A DNA stretch of 64,000 nt from HXMU1420-13 sp034669965 (lineage in GTDB: Bacteria; Bacteroidota; Rhodothermia; Balneolales; Balneolaceae): positions 124,001-188,000 of the forward strand of contig JAXMOK010000001.1 of assembly GCA_034669965.1 (NCBI GenBank), read 5' to 3'. Of this stretch, positions 7,425 to 16,683 are shown piece by piece. Positions within the stretch are counted from its first letter, which is position 1. Each line of letters opens with the position of its first letter. Under the pieces are notes generated by a model that saw nothing but the letters and a program-made list of their open reading frames with translations, was not told the origin of the DNA and ran no database searches. The position numbers were made by a program, and so were the translations under genes.

Positions 7425-10010
7425 TTACTTAACCAGTAACATTTTTTTGGTGATAATTCCTGATGGCGTTTCGAGTCGGTAAAAATACACGCCACTCGAA
7501 AGCGTAACCGCATCGAATTGAATTGTGTGAGTTCCTGCATTTTTAGCCTCGTTAACTAACAGCGCCACTCTTCTTCCGGTTAGATCGAAAACAGAAAGTT
7601 GTACAGCACCTGCATTTTCAAGCGAGTAACTGATGGTTGTAGATGGATTGAACGGGTTCGGATAATTCTGATCTAAAGAAAAAGTGTACGGTGTAAACTC
7701 GCCAATATCTTCGGTCGATACAGCCTCACCCCATTCAAAACGCACCCAAACCGGAAAGTGATCGGAAGTAGTACTCAGGTAACTGCCGATATAATCGGGA
7801 TTTTCAACTTGCTCTGTTCCCTCGAAATACTCGTCGCTGAGTTCTGATGAAAACACAATGTGGTCGATCATTGACGAGCTTGAGTAGGAAGTAAATCCAC
7901 GTTGTTCCAGCGACTTTGTCACGATGGTATATTCCGCATCCACATCGAAATTTGCGTATGGCGAATCGTTGCTACCTACAGTTGATTGAAGAATCTCATC
8001 GTTAAAATCGCCTAAGAAAATCACATTGTCATCGGCGTGGTTGTTATCGATATACGTCTTCATTTGCGTGGAGGCATTTATTCGCTGATTGTAATCCGTT
8101 TGCTCCCCAAAAGCTTTCGCATGAATGTTGAACGTGTGGATTTCACGAACTTCGCCATTTATTGTGGCATTAAATTTAAAGTAAAATGGATAGCGTCCAT
8201 TTGCCCAATCAGACCTATTCATGCCGGTTGTAATTAATCGGGCATCTCTGCGCTGAACGGTTGCTGATTTATATAAGTACGCTGTTTTTTGAGTTTGGCT
8301 ATACGTTGCAATAATTCCTTCGTATTCAGTCAGATCGTTGTCGAGAGTAGTGAAAAAACTTTCGTTCGAAATTTCTTGTAGTGCATAAACGTCTGCATCC
8401 ATCGTGGTGATGAGTGTCTTCACATTTTCGAGTTGAAGGGTTTCATCATCCGGCCCCGAACCATCTAAGCCAAACCATTCCACGTTCCAGGTTACAATAT
8501 CGAAGGTAACATCCAGCGGAGTATCTTCACCAGGAATAACTACCGCTTCCACATTTAAATCGTCCACAAAACGTGGCAGAAGTTGATACACGCCTGCAAA
8601 CTTACCGATTACTCCGGTTACATTAGTTGCTTCCGTTGGAGCTTCAGCATCTACTAAATTCGTAGAATTATCGATACGCATTTCTGCAGTATTAGCGCCA
8701 TCTGTAATTTCATAATTGGTATTTGCCTGAAATACCCCACTCGCATCGATGGTGATGTTTGGGATGGTTACCAATTGGGATTCGAAGCTTCCGCCGTTCA
8801 TTTCAGTAATACTTATTACCGTTGGTTCCGGCTCAACAGCTTCAACATCAAAAACTTCGAAAAGGATGTTGTTGTCGTCGTCGGTTGCAGAAATCTGAAG
8901 TAAGAAATCGGAATCAGGACCTGCAATTGGTTTAAAAACATTGAGCGGACCAGTAACTTGAATAGAATCTCCAATCGAAGTCACGCCATGTAAATCTTCC
9001 CAATACACGGCAATACCGGCAGTTCCGTCCTGCATGTACAAAGGACCGGCGAATTCATTAGCAACTGTAACTCGACCTTGTATCGAAACTCTGGTTCCCA
9101 AAGGTAATTGGCGAGCGTCAGCAATTGAAATCACTTCGCCATCAGCAATCGCTTCGCCACTAATGTTTGCCGTAAATGAAGGATGATTCACCGCATTTGT
9201 GATTAAAGTAAATTCCGATACGTGAGCGCCCGCTTCATCCGGTGTATAGGTAAGCACTAACGAAACCGATTCGTTGAAAGAAAGACTGTCGGTCGTATTT
9301 TCGGTGATTGAATAAATTGTACCTGCAACAGCTACGCTATCGATGCCTAATTTTTTATTACCAACATTTTTAATGGTAATCGATTGCGTGCGACTGGTTC
9401 CTACTAAGGTAGTTGGAAAAGTGATGTCGCCGTTATTTGCTAACTCGATGTTATCTACACTTACTAACACGGTAGCTTCATCGGCCGGTTCGATGTAATC
9501 TGTAATCAATACATCGTCGATGTTCATACGATCAGTTCCACCTGATTGCACAAATTTGAAACGGATGTTACCATCAATTTGAACGGGAATAGTGTACAAA
9601 GTCAGGTCGGCTGGTGCAGTGATTTCATCCCCAATATTAGTCCAACTGGAACCAGCATCTACCGAATATTGAACCTGAAGTGTGGCACCATTTGCATTAT
9701 TGCCGTAGTGAGCCAAATAAAACGAAACATCATCTGCGCCGTTTTGCTTATCGAACTGCATATAAATATTACCGGTTTTTCCATTACGGCGATCCATTCG
9801 CACACTTTGACTACCGTTAAATTTGTCGTTGCTTAGGCTTCCGAGTAGTGCATCGTCAAGAAACCATGTTCCACTGCTTAATTCAACAGAAGCGCCGGAG
9901 TAACCACTCTTCTCTCCTGAGTCAAAATTTTCAAATAATTGTGCGTTTATTGTAGTTGTGGAAAATGTGATCGCAAACAGGATAGCTGCGCTTCGCAGAA
10001 TCAATTTCAT
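7425..10010 (-). CDS. Secreted endonuclease/exonuclease/phosphatase-fold nuclease with type IX sorting domain
   Basis: An 861-residue exported multidomain protein. A signal peptide (residues 1-23, ending in INAQ) is followed by a jelly-roll-like N-terminal region, an Ig-like HYDIN-type repeat (ENVGNKKL region), an OB-fold-like segment (LGTRVSIQGRVTVAN and VTGPLNVF) and an EEP domain from about residue 500. EEP catalytic signatures are seen: VTWNVEWFG, ALQEIS, FLGDFND and SDHFPVWV. The last 80 residues, from QNYPNPFNPSTTISYSL to the terminal KMLLVK, are a type A sorting domain of the type IX secretion system. It probably degrades extracellular DNA or phosphoesters; substrate is inferred only. 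A short inverted repeat (7395-7412) lies between it and nadE. Confidence 0.88.
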   Translation of the reverse strand: MKLILRSAAILFAITFSTTTINAQLFENFDSGEKSGYSGASVELSSGTWFLDDALLGSLSNDKFNGSQSVRMDRRNGKTGNIYMQFDKQNGADDVSFYLAHYGNNANGATLQVQYSVDAGSSWTNIGDEITAPADLTLYTIPVQIDGNIRFKFVQSGGTDRMNIDDVLITDYIEPADEATVLVSVDNIELANNGDITFPTTLVGTSRTQSITIKNVGNKKLGIDSVAVAGTIYSITENTTDSLSFNESVSLVLTYTPDEAGAHVSEFTLITNAVNHPSFTANISGEAIADGEVISIADARQLPLGTRVSIQGRVTVANEFAGPLYMQDGTAGIAVYWEDLHGVTSIGDSIQVTGPLNVFKPIAGPDSDFLLQISATDDDNNILFEVFDVEAVEPEPTVISITEMNGGSFESQLVTIPNITIDASGVFQANTNYEITDGANTAEMRIDNSTNLVDAEAPTEATNVTGVIGKFAGVYQLLPRFVDDLNVEAVVIPGEDTPLDVTFDIVTWNVEWFGLDGSGPDDETLQLENVKTLITTMDADVYALQEISNESFFTTLDNDLTEYEGIIATYSQTQKTAYLYKSATVQRRDARLITTGMNRSDWANGRYPFYFKFNATINGEVREIHTFNIHAKAFGEQTDYNQRINASTQMKTYIDNNHADDNVIFLGDFNDEILQSTVGSNDSPYANFDVDAEYTIVTKSLEQRGFTSYSSSSMIDHIVFSSELSDEYFEGTEQVENPDYIGSYLSTTSDHFPVWVRFEWGEAVSTEDIGEFTPYTFSLDQNYPNPFNPSTTISYSLENAGAVQLSVFDLTGRRVALLVNEAKNAGTHTIQFDAVTLSSGVYFYRLETPSGIITKKMLLVK

Positions 10011-10198
10011 ATTACCTAGTGTCCTTATTATAAAAAAATGAATAGTCTCGTAAGATAAGGAGACTATAGTTACGATATTGCAAGAAGTTTGCTTATCGGT
10101 CCGCTTTTACATTTCAACAAAGGGAGTGAGTAAATCCCCGATGGTATTCAGTTTTTTCAACTTGTTTTACTAGATTCTCACTCTAACCAAAAATTATT

Positions 10199-11059
10199 AT
10201 GCGCATAACAATCTTACTGCTTTTAAGCTTCGTTTCTCTTTCGATTTTTGCCCAAAGCGGCACAGAAATCTACCTTTTCGATCTCACTAAAACCGAAACC
10301 GGATACTCGATTTCCAATCCCAAAAATATCACTAACAATCCGGGTTATGATAATCAGCCCTCTTTTCTGTTAGACGATTCCGGTATTCTAATGGCTGCAA
10401 CCCGCGACGGGCAAACCGACGTGGCTTTGTACGATATCGAAAATGAGAAGCTTAATTTTTTGATGCATACGCCCGGATACTCTGAGTATTCGCCCATACA
10501 AACACCGGAAGGAGCGTACATTTCGTTCGTAATTTTACGAAATAACGGTGAGCAACAATTCTGGAAAATCACACCGGGATACGAGGACCCTATAATTTTG
10601 GAATCCGAGCGAATTGTAGGCTACTACGCTTGGTATGATAGCGATCGATATCTCAGCTTTATTTTATCTACCGAAACGTCGCCGGCAACCGTGCAATGGC
10701 ATAATTCTAGAACGCTTGATAAAAAAATATTAGGTGAAAATCCCGGTAGGTCGTTCCACAAAATGATGATCGAAAACGCTTTGGCCTACATCTTAAAGAA
10801 GGAAGATGTGTGGGAGATTCAAGCTTACTATCCTGAAGAAGATGAATCACGATTTATCACGAATACCATCCCCGAATCGGAGGATATGGCGCTGACTCCA
10901 TCAGGCGATATTTTTATGGGGAAAGATTCAAAACTATTCTTTTTTGATGGGGAGCGTTGGACTGCAATAGCCGATTTGAGCCAATATAATTTAAGTGGAA
11001 TAACCCGCTTGGCTATTTCCAATGCCGGTGATAAAATTGCTATAGTTGTTGACGAATAA
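10199..11059 (+). CDS. Exported beta-propeller-like (PD40/TolB-type) protein
   Basis: A 286-residue protein with a signal peptide (residues 1-18, ending in IFAQ). Repeated blade-like stretches resemble the PD40 repeats of TolB-type propellers: NPGYDNQPSFLLDDSGILMAA, YSEYSPIQTPEGAYISF and EDMALTPSGDIFMG. No catalytic motif is seen. About five or six blades fit the length. It starts 188 bases from the divergent nuclease gene and ends 11 bases before the glycosidase gene, so these two plus-strand genes probably form an operon. A binding or scaffolding role at the periplasm or cell surface is inference. Confidence 0.7.
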   Translation: MRITILLLLSFVSLSIFAQSGTEIYLFDLTKTETGYSISNPKNITNNPGYDNQPSFLLDDSGILMAATRDGQTDVALYDIENEKLNFLMHTPGYSEYSPIQTPEGAYISFVILRNNGEQQFWKITPGYEDPIILESERIVGYYAWYDSDRYLSFILSTETSPATVQWHNSRTLDKKILGENPGRSFHKMMIENALAYILKKEDVWEIQAYYPEEDESRFITNTIPESEDMALTPSGDIFMGKDSKLFFFDGERWTAIADLSQYNLSGITRLAISNAGDKIAIVVDE

Positions 11060-11070
11060 TCAATAGAATA

Positions 11071-13416
11071 ATGAAGCGAACACTCTTATTCGTTCTTTTT
11101 TGCGGACTGATTCTGAGCGCTTGCAAAGAACAGCCCTCATCCAAAATTGAAGAACTCACTAAAAACTCACCCCATATCACAGGGAAATCCGAGTATCTCG
11201 ATTCTCCTTTCGTTACCGCCGGAAACCGCGTTTACATGGTTGGGCATCAAAATGGAACGTTTCCTCCTTTGGGATGGCACATCACCGGCGAAATGGGTGG
11301 CATCTGGAATCATCCCATCAAGTTAATGGATGGATTTAGTGCTGCGATTACCTTCGATTTCGATGAACCAATTCTGCTAAACCAGGCTGATTCATTCACG
11401 AATTATCCCTACGCCAATCGCCTTGATTATACCATTGCCGAAAAAGAGGTTTCAGTGCAGCAATGGAACTATGTGCCTGATGATATGGAGGGCATCATTA
11501 TCGAATATGTGTTCACAAATAATTCTGATAAGGAATTGTCTGCCCAATTTGAATTTACTGCCTTTTCCGATTTACGTCCCACTTGGTTGGGCGAGCGAAC
11601 TGATATGGTAGATGCAGGTGACGCGGTAGAATTGCGCGGTGATTTAGTATTATTCAGAGATAACGAAAATCCTTGGTTTGCTGCATTTACATCTGATAAA
11701 TCTCCAACAAGTGCCGCATCTTATTTGACCACTCATCCAGGTAATGGTATTGCAGGTTCTAACACCTACGACCTGAATCTTCCGGCAAACACAGCCACTG
11801 TTCAGCGATTTTATATATCCGGTTCGTACGCCGATCGACAATCTGCCATCGAAACATTGAAAGCCTTACAAACCAACCCGCATGAACTGCTAACGGCGAA
11901 AAGAGATCGTTACGAAGAACTTCAAAATCATAGCAAGCTAACCATTCCCGACAAAGATTTAGAGCAAGCCTTTGAGTGGCTCAAATACAACTCCGATTGG
12001 TTGGTGCGAACGGTTCCCGAAATTGGATCAGGAATTGGCGCCGGCATCCCCGATTACCCATGGTGGTTTGGCGTCGACAGCGAATATGCGCTTCAAGGAT
12101 ACATGATGATCGGCCAGACCGAAGCCGTTTACAACACCATTGAGTTACTCGATTCGGTTTCGAATGCGATAAATGGAAACGGACGTATCATCCACGAAAT
12201 GTCGACCAACGGCGCGGTATTTAATCCGGGCAACATCAACGAAACGCCTCAATTTGCTACGCTGATTTGGCAAATCTACCGATGGAATGGGGATCGGGAA
12301 TTTTTAGAGCGCTACTTCCCTACCATTGAAGCCGGCTTAACGTGGTTGCTCGAAGAAAATGACGACAACAAGAACCTGTTTCCTGATGGCTACGGAATGA
12401 TGGAAATCCACGGACTTAGTAGCGAAATGATCGACGTGGCTTCTTACACCCAGAAGGCCTTTGCAGATGCCGCTTTTATTGCTGATGAACTTGGTAAGGC
12501 GGAATTGGCTTCATCTTATCGAGAGAAAGCGACCGAACTGTCGAAACGAATCAACTTAGAATTTTGGTCGGAGGAGTTCAATTCCTATGCGGATTTTATC
12601 GGTACGGATGAACAAGCCCTGCATTTAATCGACGATGCCATAATCCGCGCCGACACCTTAAACAAACCGTGGGCGGTAGTAGAACTTAAAGCCACACGGC
12701 AGGCGATTTTAGATAATCCATCCGAAGAAGAACGACCATTTGTAGTGCATCACAATTGGGTAGTAAACACCCCGATGGAAGTGGGAATCGCTGATCCCGA
12801 AAAAGCTATGAAAGCGCTAGAAACAGCCGAGCAATTTGTGAATCCTTTTGGTGTATTCGTAACGGGAATTGATAGAGACGAATCGGCAGGATTGGATGAT
12901 GGTTCTTTTAAAGGAAGTAAGATCTTTTCTTATACCGGAGCGGTGATGACGTTACCCACCGGCGTACAAGTTGTAGCAGAAAACAATTACGGTCGGCCAG
13001 ATCAAGCGCTAAATTATCTGCAACGAATGACTAGAACTTTCAGCTATGCACTGCCGGGAAGCATGTACGAAGTATCGCCCGATTACGGCATGATGACCCA
13101 AGCGTGGAATATCTACAGCTTTGCCGTGCCCATCGTTTCTCAGTTTTTTGGAATACGACCGATGGCATCGGAAAAAGAGATTAGAATAGAGACAATGATG
13201 CCAAGTTCATGGGATCAAGCAAGCCTTGAAAATGTCAGAATTGGTGACAATGAGATATCGTTATACTACACTTCAAATGGACAAACAGCGAAATTAAGAG
13301 TTGTTCAAACTAATCCTGAATGGACAATAGTTATAGAACCAAGATCAGGAGACTATGATACCGGTCAATTCCACTATTCAGGTGATGGGGGTGTTTTCAC
13401 TTGGGGGTTAAAATAA
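11071..13416 (+). CDS. Lipoprotein six-hairpin glycosidase (amylo-alpha-1,6-glucosidase-like)
   Basis: A 781-residue lipoprotein: the signal peptide ends in the lipobox LSAC at about residue 17. An N-terminal beta-sandwich (about 30-290) precedes an (alpha/alpha)6-barrel domain typical of glycogen-debranching and related enzymes. Recognisable barrel segments include IPDYPWWFGVDSEYALQGYM, WQIYRWNGDREFLERYFP, DGYGMMEIHGL and SYTGAVMTLPTGVQV. The acidic residues of WFGVDSEYA and MEIHG are in places where such enzymes keep catalytic carboxylates. Exact specificity (alpha-1,6-glucoside or another alpha-glycoside) cannot be set from sequence alone. It follows the propeller gene and is on the opposite strand from everything around it; no clear terminator was seen after its stop. 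Confidence 0.75.
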   Translation: MKRTLLFVLFCGLILSACKEQPSSKIEELTKNSPHITGKSEYLDSPFVTAGNRVYMVGHQNGTFPPLGWHITGEMGGIWNHPIKLMDGFSAAITFDFDEPILLNQADSFTNYPYANRLDYTIAEKEVSVQQWNYVPDDMEGIIIEYVFTNNSDKELSAQFEFTAFSDLRPTWLGERTDMVDAGDAVELRGDLVLFRDNENPWFAAFTSDKSPTSAASYLTTHPGNGIAGSNTYDLNLPANTATVQRFYISGSYADRQSAIETLKALQTNPHELLTAKRDRYEELQNHSKLTIPDKDLEQAFEWLKYNSDWLVRTVPEIGSGIGAGIPDYPWWFGVDSEYALQGYMMIGQTEAVYNTIELLDSVSNAINGNGRIIHEMSTNGAVFNPGNINETPQFATLIWQIYRWNGDREFLERYFPTIEAGLTWLLEENDDNKNLFPDGYGMMEIHGLSSEMIDVASYTQKAFADAAFIADELGKAELASSYREKATELSKRINLEFWSEEFNSYADFIGTDEQALHLIDDAIIRADTLNKPWAVVELKATRQAILDNPSEEERPFVVHHNWVVNTPMEVGIADPEKAMKALETAEQFVNPFGVFVTGIDRDESAGLDDGSFKGSKIFSYTGAVMTLPTGVQVVAENNYGRPDQALNYLQRMTRTFSYALPGSMYEVSPDYGMMTQAWNIYSFAVPIVSQFFGIRPMASEKEIRIETMMPSSWDQASLENVRIGDNEISLYYTSNGQTAKLRVVQTNPEWTIVIEPRSGDYDTGQFHYSGDGGVFTWGLK

Positions 13417-13706
13417 AATATTCCTACCCTCTGTCGGGAGAAACAAACCTATGCCGACTAACAATTGCGAATTAAACAGTCATTCCCACACAAGTGGGAA
13501 TCTAAAGCTCTAAAAAGGCCAATCATTCATTCACGATTTCAGATCCCTGCCAAACCTACGCCTAAAGGCTTCTGTTCGCAGGCTCCACAGGGATGACTTA
13601 GAGTTAGTTCGAAGCTCTTGCAAGCTTCTTACATCCCCTCTTTTTCCGTAAGGACAATTCATGAATTGTCCCAACGAGATACTTTTCATCGAGATGTTAG
13701 ACGAAA
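13417..13706. repeat. Intergenic region with palindromic REP/MITE-like repeat
   Basis: This non-coding stretch separates the convergent glycosidase and folE2 genes. It contains a perfect 8-bp inverted repeat, ATTCCCAC/GTGGGAAT, with a 4-base loop (13482-13501). A second palindrome, ATCCCTG/CAGGGAT (13543-13549 and 13588-13594), encloses a smaller GCCT-AA-AGGC dyad. The outer ends GTCATTCCC and GGGATGAC are themselves near-complementary, so the segment from about 13479 to 13597 can fold as a nested cruciform. This is the look of dispersed intergenic repeats built on CATTCCC half-sites. No coding potential was seen. Copy number in the genome cannot be judged from here. Confidence 0.55.
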
Positions 13707-13735
13707 CAAAAAAGGCCGAGTCTTCACTCAGCCTT
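13707..13735 (-). terminator. Rho-independent terminator of folE2
   Basis: Read on the minus strand, a 10-bp stem (AAGGCTGAGT with ACTCGGCCTT, one G-T pair) closes a GAAG tetraloop and runs straight into six or more T residues. It lies 27 bases after the folE2 stop. Confidence 0.85.
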
Positions 13736-13761
13736 TCATTTCACTAACTTTAGATTGGAGG

Positions 13762-14661
13762 TCATCTCAATCCATTAGGTACACCTTTACAAATTCTGCT
13801 TACTGCATCGTGGCTGTGCAAACTTTCGAGGTGGACACATCGCACCACAAAATCGCGGATACTGTTGTAACTGTCTAATTCCTGATAGAGTAAACGGGCT
13901 GCATCTTCCACAAACTTCTGATACGCTCCGTTTAACTCGGCAAAGGCTTGCTCGTCTTCGCGTTTTACCATCACTTGAGTTTCGGTTTTCAACGCTTCGC
14001 GACAAACCTGCACCAAATCTTCTACAAAAAATTCATCTCTAAGAGCCACGGTTACTTCAGCCTCGCTGCGTTGACTGTGTGGAATGGCTGCCACTTCACG
14101 AGTCTCACGGGCATGTTCAGCCAATTCATACGAACATGGGCAAGCGCTACTGTACACAAACTTCAAATGCATGTGCTTGTGGAAACGGTCGTAATTATCT
14201 AAATGCCCTTCGAACGAAACCTCATAATATTGGTAGCCTTCCATCCCTGAACGCAAACTTTTCATCAGCATTGGATAAGAGAACGAAAGTCTTAAAAACG
14301 ATTCCTGCGACTCTATGTCCTCTTTGTAGGCTTTCAATATTTTTTCGAGCATATCCAGCGAAAACACTTCGTCTTTAAATTTGTAGAACGTGCGCATAAT
14401 GCGGCTCATGTTGATGCCTTTCTTATTAGCATCCAGGCTCACATATCCATCCACGGATGTTTCAAGCGTAATCGGTTTTCCATCTCTGGTTTTGAACTGT
14501 AGCGGAATTCTGAAATTAGAAATCCCTACTTGCTGAATAGGCACATTCGCTCCTTCGATTAATGAAGCAGGACCATTTTGAAGATCCGGTAGGGATTCTT
14601 TGTATTCGGGAGTAATAGTAAAAGTAGGGTCGTAAAATCTACGTACTTGGTTTGAAATCAT
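13762..14661 (-). CDS. folE2: GTP cyclohydrolase FolE2 (type IB)
   Basis: Converts GTP to 7,8-dihydroneopterin triphosphate, the entry point for folate, queuosine or tetrahydropterin pathways. The 299-residue protein carries the FolE2 signatures ESLPDLQNG near residue 22, GISNFRIPLQF near 47, KGINMSRI near 78 and YSSACPCSYELAEHAR, whose cysteine is a likely metal ligand. FolE2 is the metal-flexible, zinc-independent form distinct from FolE. The gene lies 18 bases downstream of a pterin synthase gene on the same strand, so FolE2 product would be the substrate of its neighbour. A strong terminator follows. Whether the pathway leads to tetrahydrobiopterin or queuosine is discussed under findings. 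Confidence 0.95.
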   Translation of the reverse strand: MISNQVRRFYDPTFTITPEYKESLPDLQNGPASLIEGANVPIQQVGISNFRIPLQFKTRDGKPITLETSVDGYVSLDANKKGINMSRIMRTFYKFKDEVFSLDMLEKILKAYKEDIESQESFLRLSFSYPMLMKSLRSGMEGYQYYEVSFEGHLDNYDRFHKHMHLKFVYSSACPCSYELAEHARETREVAAIPHSQRSEAEVTVALRDEFFVEDLVQVCREALKTETQVMVKREDEQAFAELNGAYQKFVEDAARLLYQELDSYNSIRDFVVRCVHLESLHSHDAVSRICKGVPNGLR

Positions 14662-14679
14662 GGCTCTTGCGATAGTCGG

Positions 14680-15120
14680 TTATTTAATAATAGTATGCTT
14701 AAAAGGACAATATTCAGCGATGTTTCGTTCGGTTTCAAATAGCTCAACCGAATACAATACACTCCCTTCAGATGCAACGGCTTCCACCTGATCTTTAAGT
14801 TGATCGAAAAAAACTTTTACTAAATTTTCTGAGGTGGGAATTATGTTTTTCAGAAAAGGAACATCCAAATTTAGATTTCTGTGATCACATGGATCAAGAA
14901 CCTGATCTTTCATGATCTGTTTCAATTTCCCCAAATCAATTACATATCCGGTTTCGGGATCAGGATTTCCGGCTACGGTTACCTTGATGATATAATTATG
15001 TCCATGCCAATTCGGATAATTGCATTTGCCATAGGTTGATGCGTTCCATTCCTCGCTTTTATCCGGATTATGGAGACGATGCGCTGCGTTAAAATGTGCT
15101 TGTCGAGTTACAAATACCAA
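14680..15120 (-). CDS. 6-pyruvoyl-tetrahydropterin synthase family protein (eukaryote-like PTPS/QueD)
   Basis: Acts on dihydroneopterin triphosphate to give 6-pyruvoyl-tetrahydropterin (PTPS) or 6-carboxy-tetrahydropterin (QueD). The zinc ligands are visible in HFNAAHRL and HGHNY. The stretch YGKCNYPNWHGHNYIIKVTV has the Cys-five residues-HGH spacing of animal PTPS (GKCNNPNGHGHNY), and DPCDHRNLNLDVPF and PTSENL also resemble the animal enzyme. Canonical QueD has a shorter Cys-to-HGH spacing. Length (146) is normal. The only start close to the conserved N-terminus is TTG (codon ending at 15120). It lies just upstream of folE2, apparently co-transcribed. The family is functionally mixed, so the reaction is a strong suggestion only. 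Confidence 0.88.
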   Translation of the reverse strand: MVFVTRQAHFNAAHRLHNPDKSEEWNASTYGKCNYPNWHGHNYIIKVTVAGNPDPETGYVIDLGKLKQIMKDQVLDPCDHRNLNLDVPFLKNIIPTSENLVKVFFDQLKDQVEAVASEGSVLYSVELFETERNIAEYCPFKHTIIK

Positions 15121-15233
15121 AATATTATACTTAGTTGGTTACCGCCCAATGTGTTAGGCGTTCAAATCTAATAATTTCTATTCAATATTAATCGAATGAT
15201 CCCGTGCAGCGTTCGGGCAACAATAAATTATTA

Positions 15234-15265
15234 TATAAAAAAAGAGGCTCCGATTCCTCAGAGCC
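15234..15265 (-). terminator. Rho-independent terminator after the TonB receptor/lipoprotein operon
   Basis: On the minus strand an 8-bp stem with one G-T pair closes a GGAA (GNRA) tetraloop at 15246-15265, followed by TCTTTTTTTATA. A second small dyad, CTCACA/TGTGAG with a 4-base loop, lies just upstream at 15285-15300. The position, about 100 bases after the lipoprotein stop, fits termination of that transcript before the pterin genes. Confidence 0.85.
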
Positions 15266-15363
15266 CCCCTTGTGATCAGCACACCTCACAATGATGTGAG
15301 ACGTTTCTTGGAGTAGATTTGTATTAAGTGGTCATCTTAATTCTACTAATTTTTTTGCCTCTT

Positions 15364-16665
15364 TTAATTATCCGACCATCGCACCCACGCACCGGTTGCC
15401 CAGTTGGTGGTTCCGAAAGCACCTACATGCGTTGCATTAGCATTAAAAAATTCATCAGAAGGAGGAGTAGCACCTGTCATTGGCTGGGCTACTGAAAAAT
15501 CGAACGATCCAGCATTATTAAAACCGGGATTCTCTGCCAACGTTTTCGCTTGAAAATCGGTTGAATCGGCAGCGCTGGCAAAACCATCATTATTGAAAAG
15601 AATGGTGTTATTGATAGAAAGTGATGTTGGGAAATTCGCTCTGGTATCGTCTTCAATCTTAAAAGCGAATCCATCAAAATCAGTAATAACGAAATTCTCT
15701 AAAGTTCCTTCAAACTCCTCACGCAAGCGCATACCGTAGTTTTTGTCTTCGGCATCTTTGGTTGAACCGTCTTGTTTCAAACCAACTAAGGTCACGTTGT
15801 ATAAGGTTGGCGAAGTTGCGGCACCGATTCCTAAGGTTTTTCTACCATCAGATTCAAAACCATTATCTGCACCGGCAGTCTGCACCGCTAACCAAAACTG
15901 ACCTTTTCCATTCCAGCCTTCATCCATATCGAAAGAATCATCGTCGTTGAATGCAGAAATCAGATATTTTGCATTTACTGAGCCACCAAACCATTCAAAG
16001 CCATCATCGGTGCATTTGTACACTTGGATGTATTCCAGCGTGGTGCCTGATCCTACAGAGTACATACTGAGTCCGTTTAACTCTGATCCTTCCACAAAAG
16101 AAAATCCAACGTACTCGATACGAACATACTTTAGCGAGCCGCTGTCGTCAGCGTTGTTATTGCCACCGTATTGGATTGCATCCGGTAAGCCTTCAACTTC
16201 TCCCTTGCCACCTTCAATGTTATTCACACCTTCACCGGCTAACACAATTCCGCCCCAATCGCCGGGTTGCTTGTCGGTACGAGCTGATGTAAATACTATC
16301 GGATTGTTAGCGGTACCTTCGGCAACCAAACGGCCACTTGCTCTTGGTGCATCAAAATTGGAGTCATCAGCTGGAAGCGTAATGATTGCTCCAACTTTGT
16401 CGATGTCGTTGTTGTGATATTCGAACGATACAGTAACACCGGCTTCGATGGTAAGCGTAATACCGGGTAGCACGTAATATTGACCGGTTAGTGTTTGATC
16501 AGAATCCCAAGTGGTGTTGGTTGTGATCAATGTTCCCGGCAGTGAACTGTAAATCTGTGGAATATCACCTTCGGGATCGGTGCCTGTAGAAGTTTCCTTA
16601 CAAGCAGAGATCAGAAAAAGTACGCTAAGAGCTACTAATGAGAGAGTATTTGTGATTTTTTTCAT
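15364..16665 (-). CDS. Parallel beta-helix surface lipoprotein partnered with TonB receptor
   Basis: A 433-residue lipoprotein with a lipobox (ISAC) ending at about residue 22. The body is rich in short Gly/Asn/Asp repeats (LTIEAGVTVSFEY, GRLVAEGTANNPIVFTSA, GDWGGIVLAGEG, LKYVRIEYVGF, LEYIQVYKCTDDGFEWFGG) typical of right-handed parallel beta-helices. The GDWGGI and DGFEWFGG segments are common in a family found next to TonB receptors in Bacteroidota and relatives. It begins 18 bases after the receptor stop, so both proteins are likely made together and may form an outer-membrane complex, with the lipoprotein as a surface lid or ligand binder. The ligand is unknown. It is sometimes mislabelled as a multidrug transporter; nothing here supports that. 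Confidence 0.78.
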   Translation of the reverse strand: MKKITNTLSLVALSVLFLISACKETSTGTDPEGDIPQIYSSLPGTLITTNTTWDSDQTLTGQYYVLPGITLTIEAGVTVSFEYHNNDIDKVGAIITLPADDSNFDAPRASGRLVAEGTANNPIVFTSARTDKQPGDWGGIVLAGEGVNNIEGGKGEVEGLPDAIQYGGNNNADDSGSLKYVRIEYVGFSFVEGSELNGLSMYSVGSGTTLEYIQVYKCTDDGFEWFGGSVNAKYLISAFNDDDSFDMDEGWNGKGQFWLAVQTAGADNGFESDGRKTLGIGAATSPTLYNVTLVGLKQDGSTKDAEDKNYGMRLREEFEGTLENFVITDFDGFAFKIEDDTRANFPTSLSINNTILFNNDGFASAADSTDFQAKTLAENPGFNNAGSFDFSVAQPMTGATPPSDEFFNANATHVGAFGTTNWATGAWVRWSDN

Positions 16666-16683
16666 TGGTTGATGTAGTTATTG

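Noticed and set aside
15947..16417. 156-residue plus-strand frame in the beta-helix lipoprotein
   Set aside because: Low-complexity Ser/Pro-rich shadow of the repetitive lipoprotein gene.
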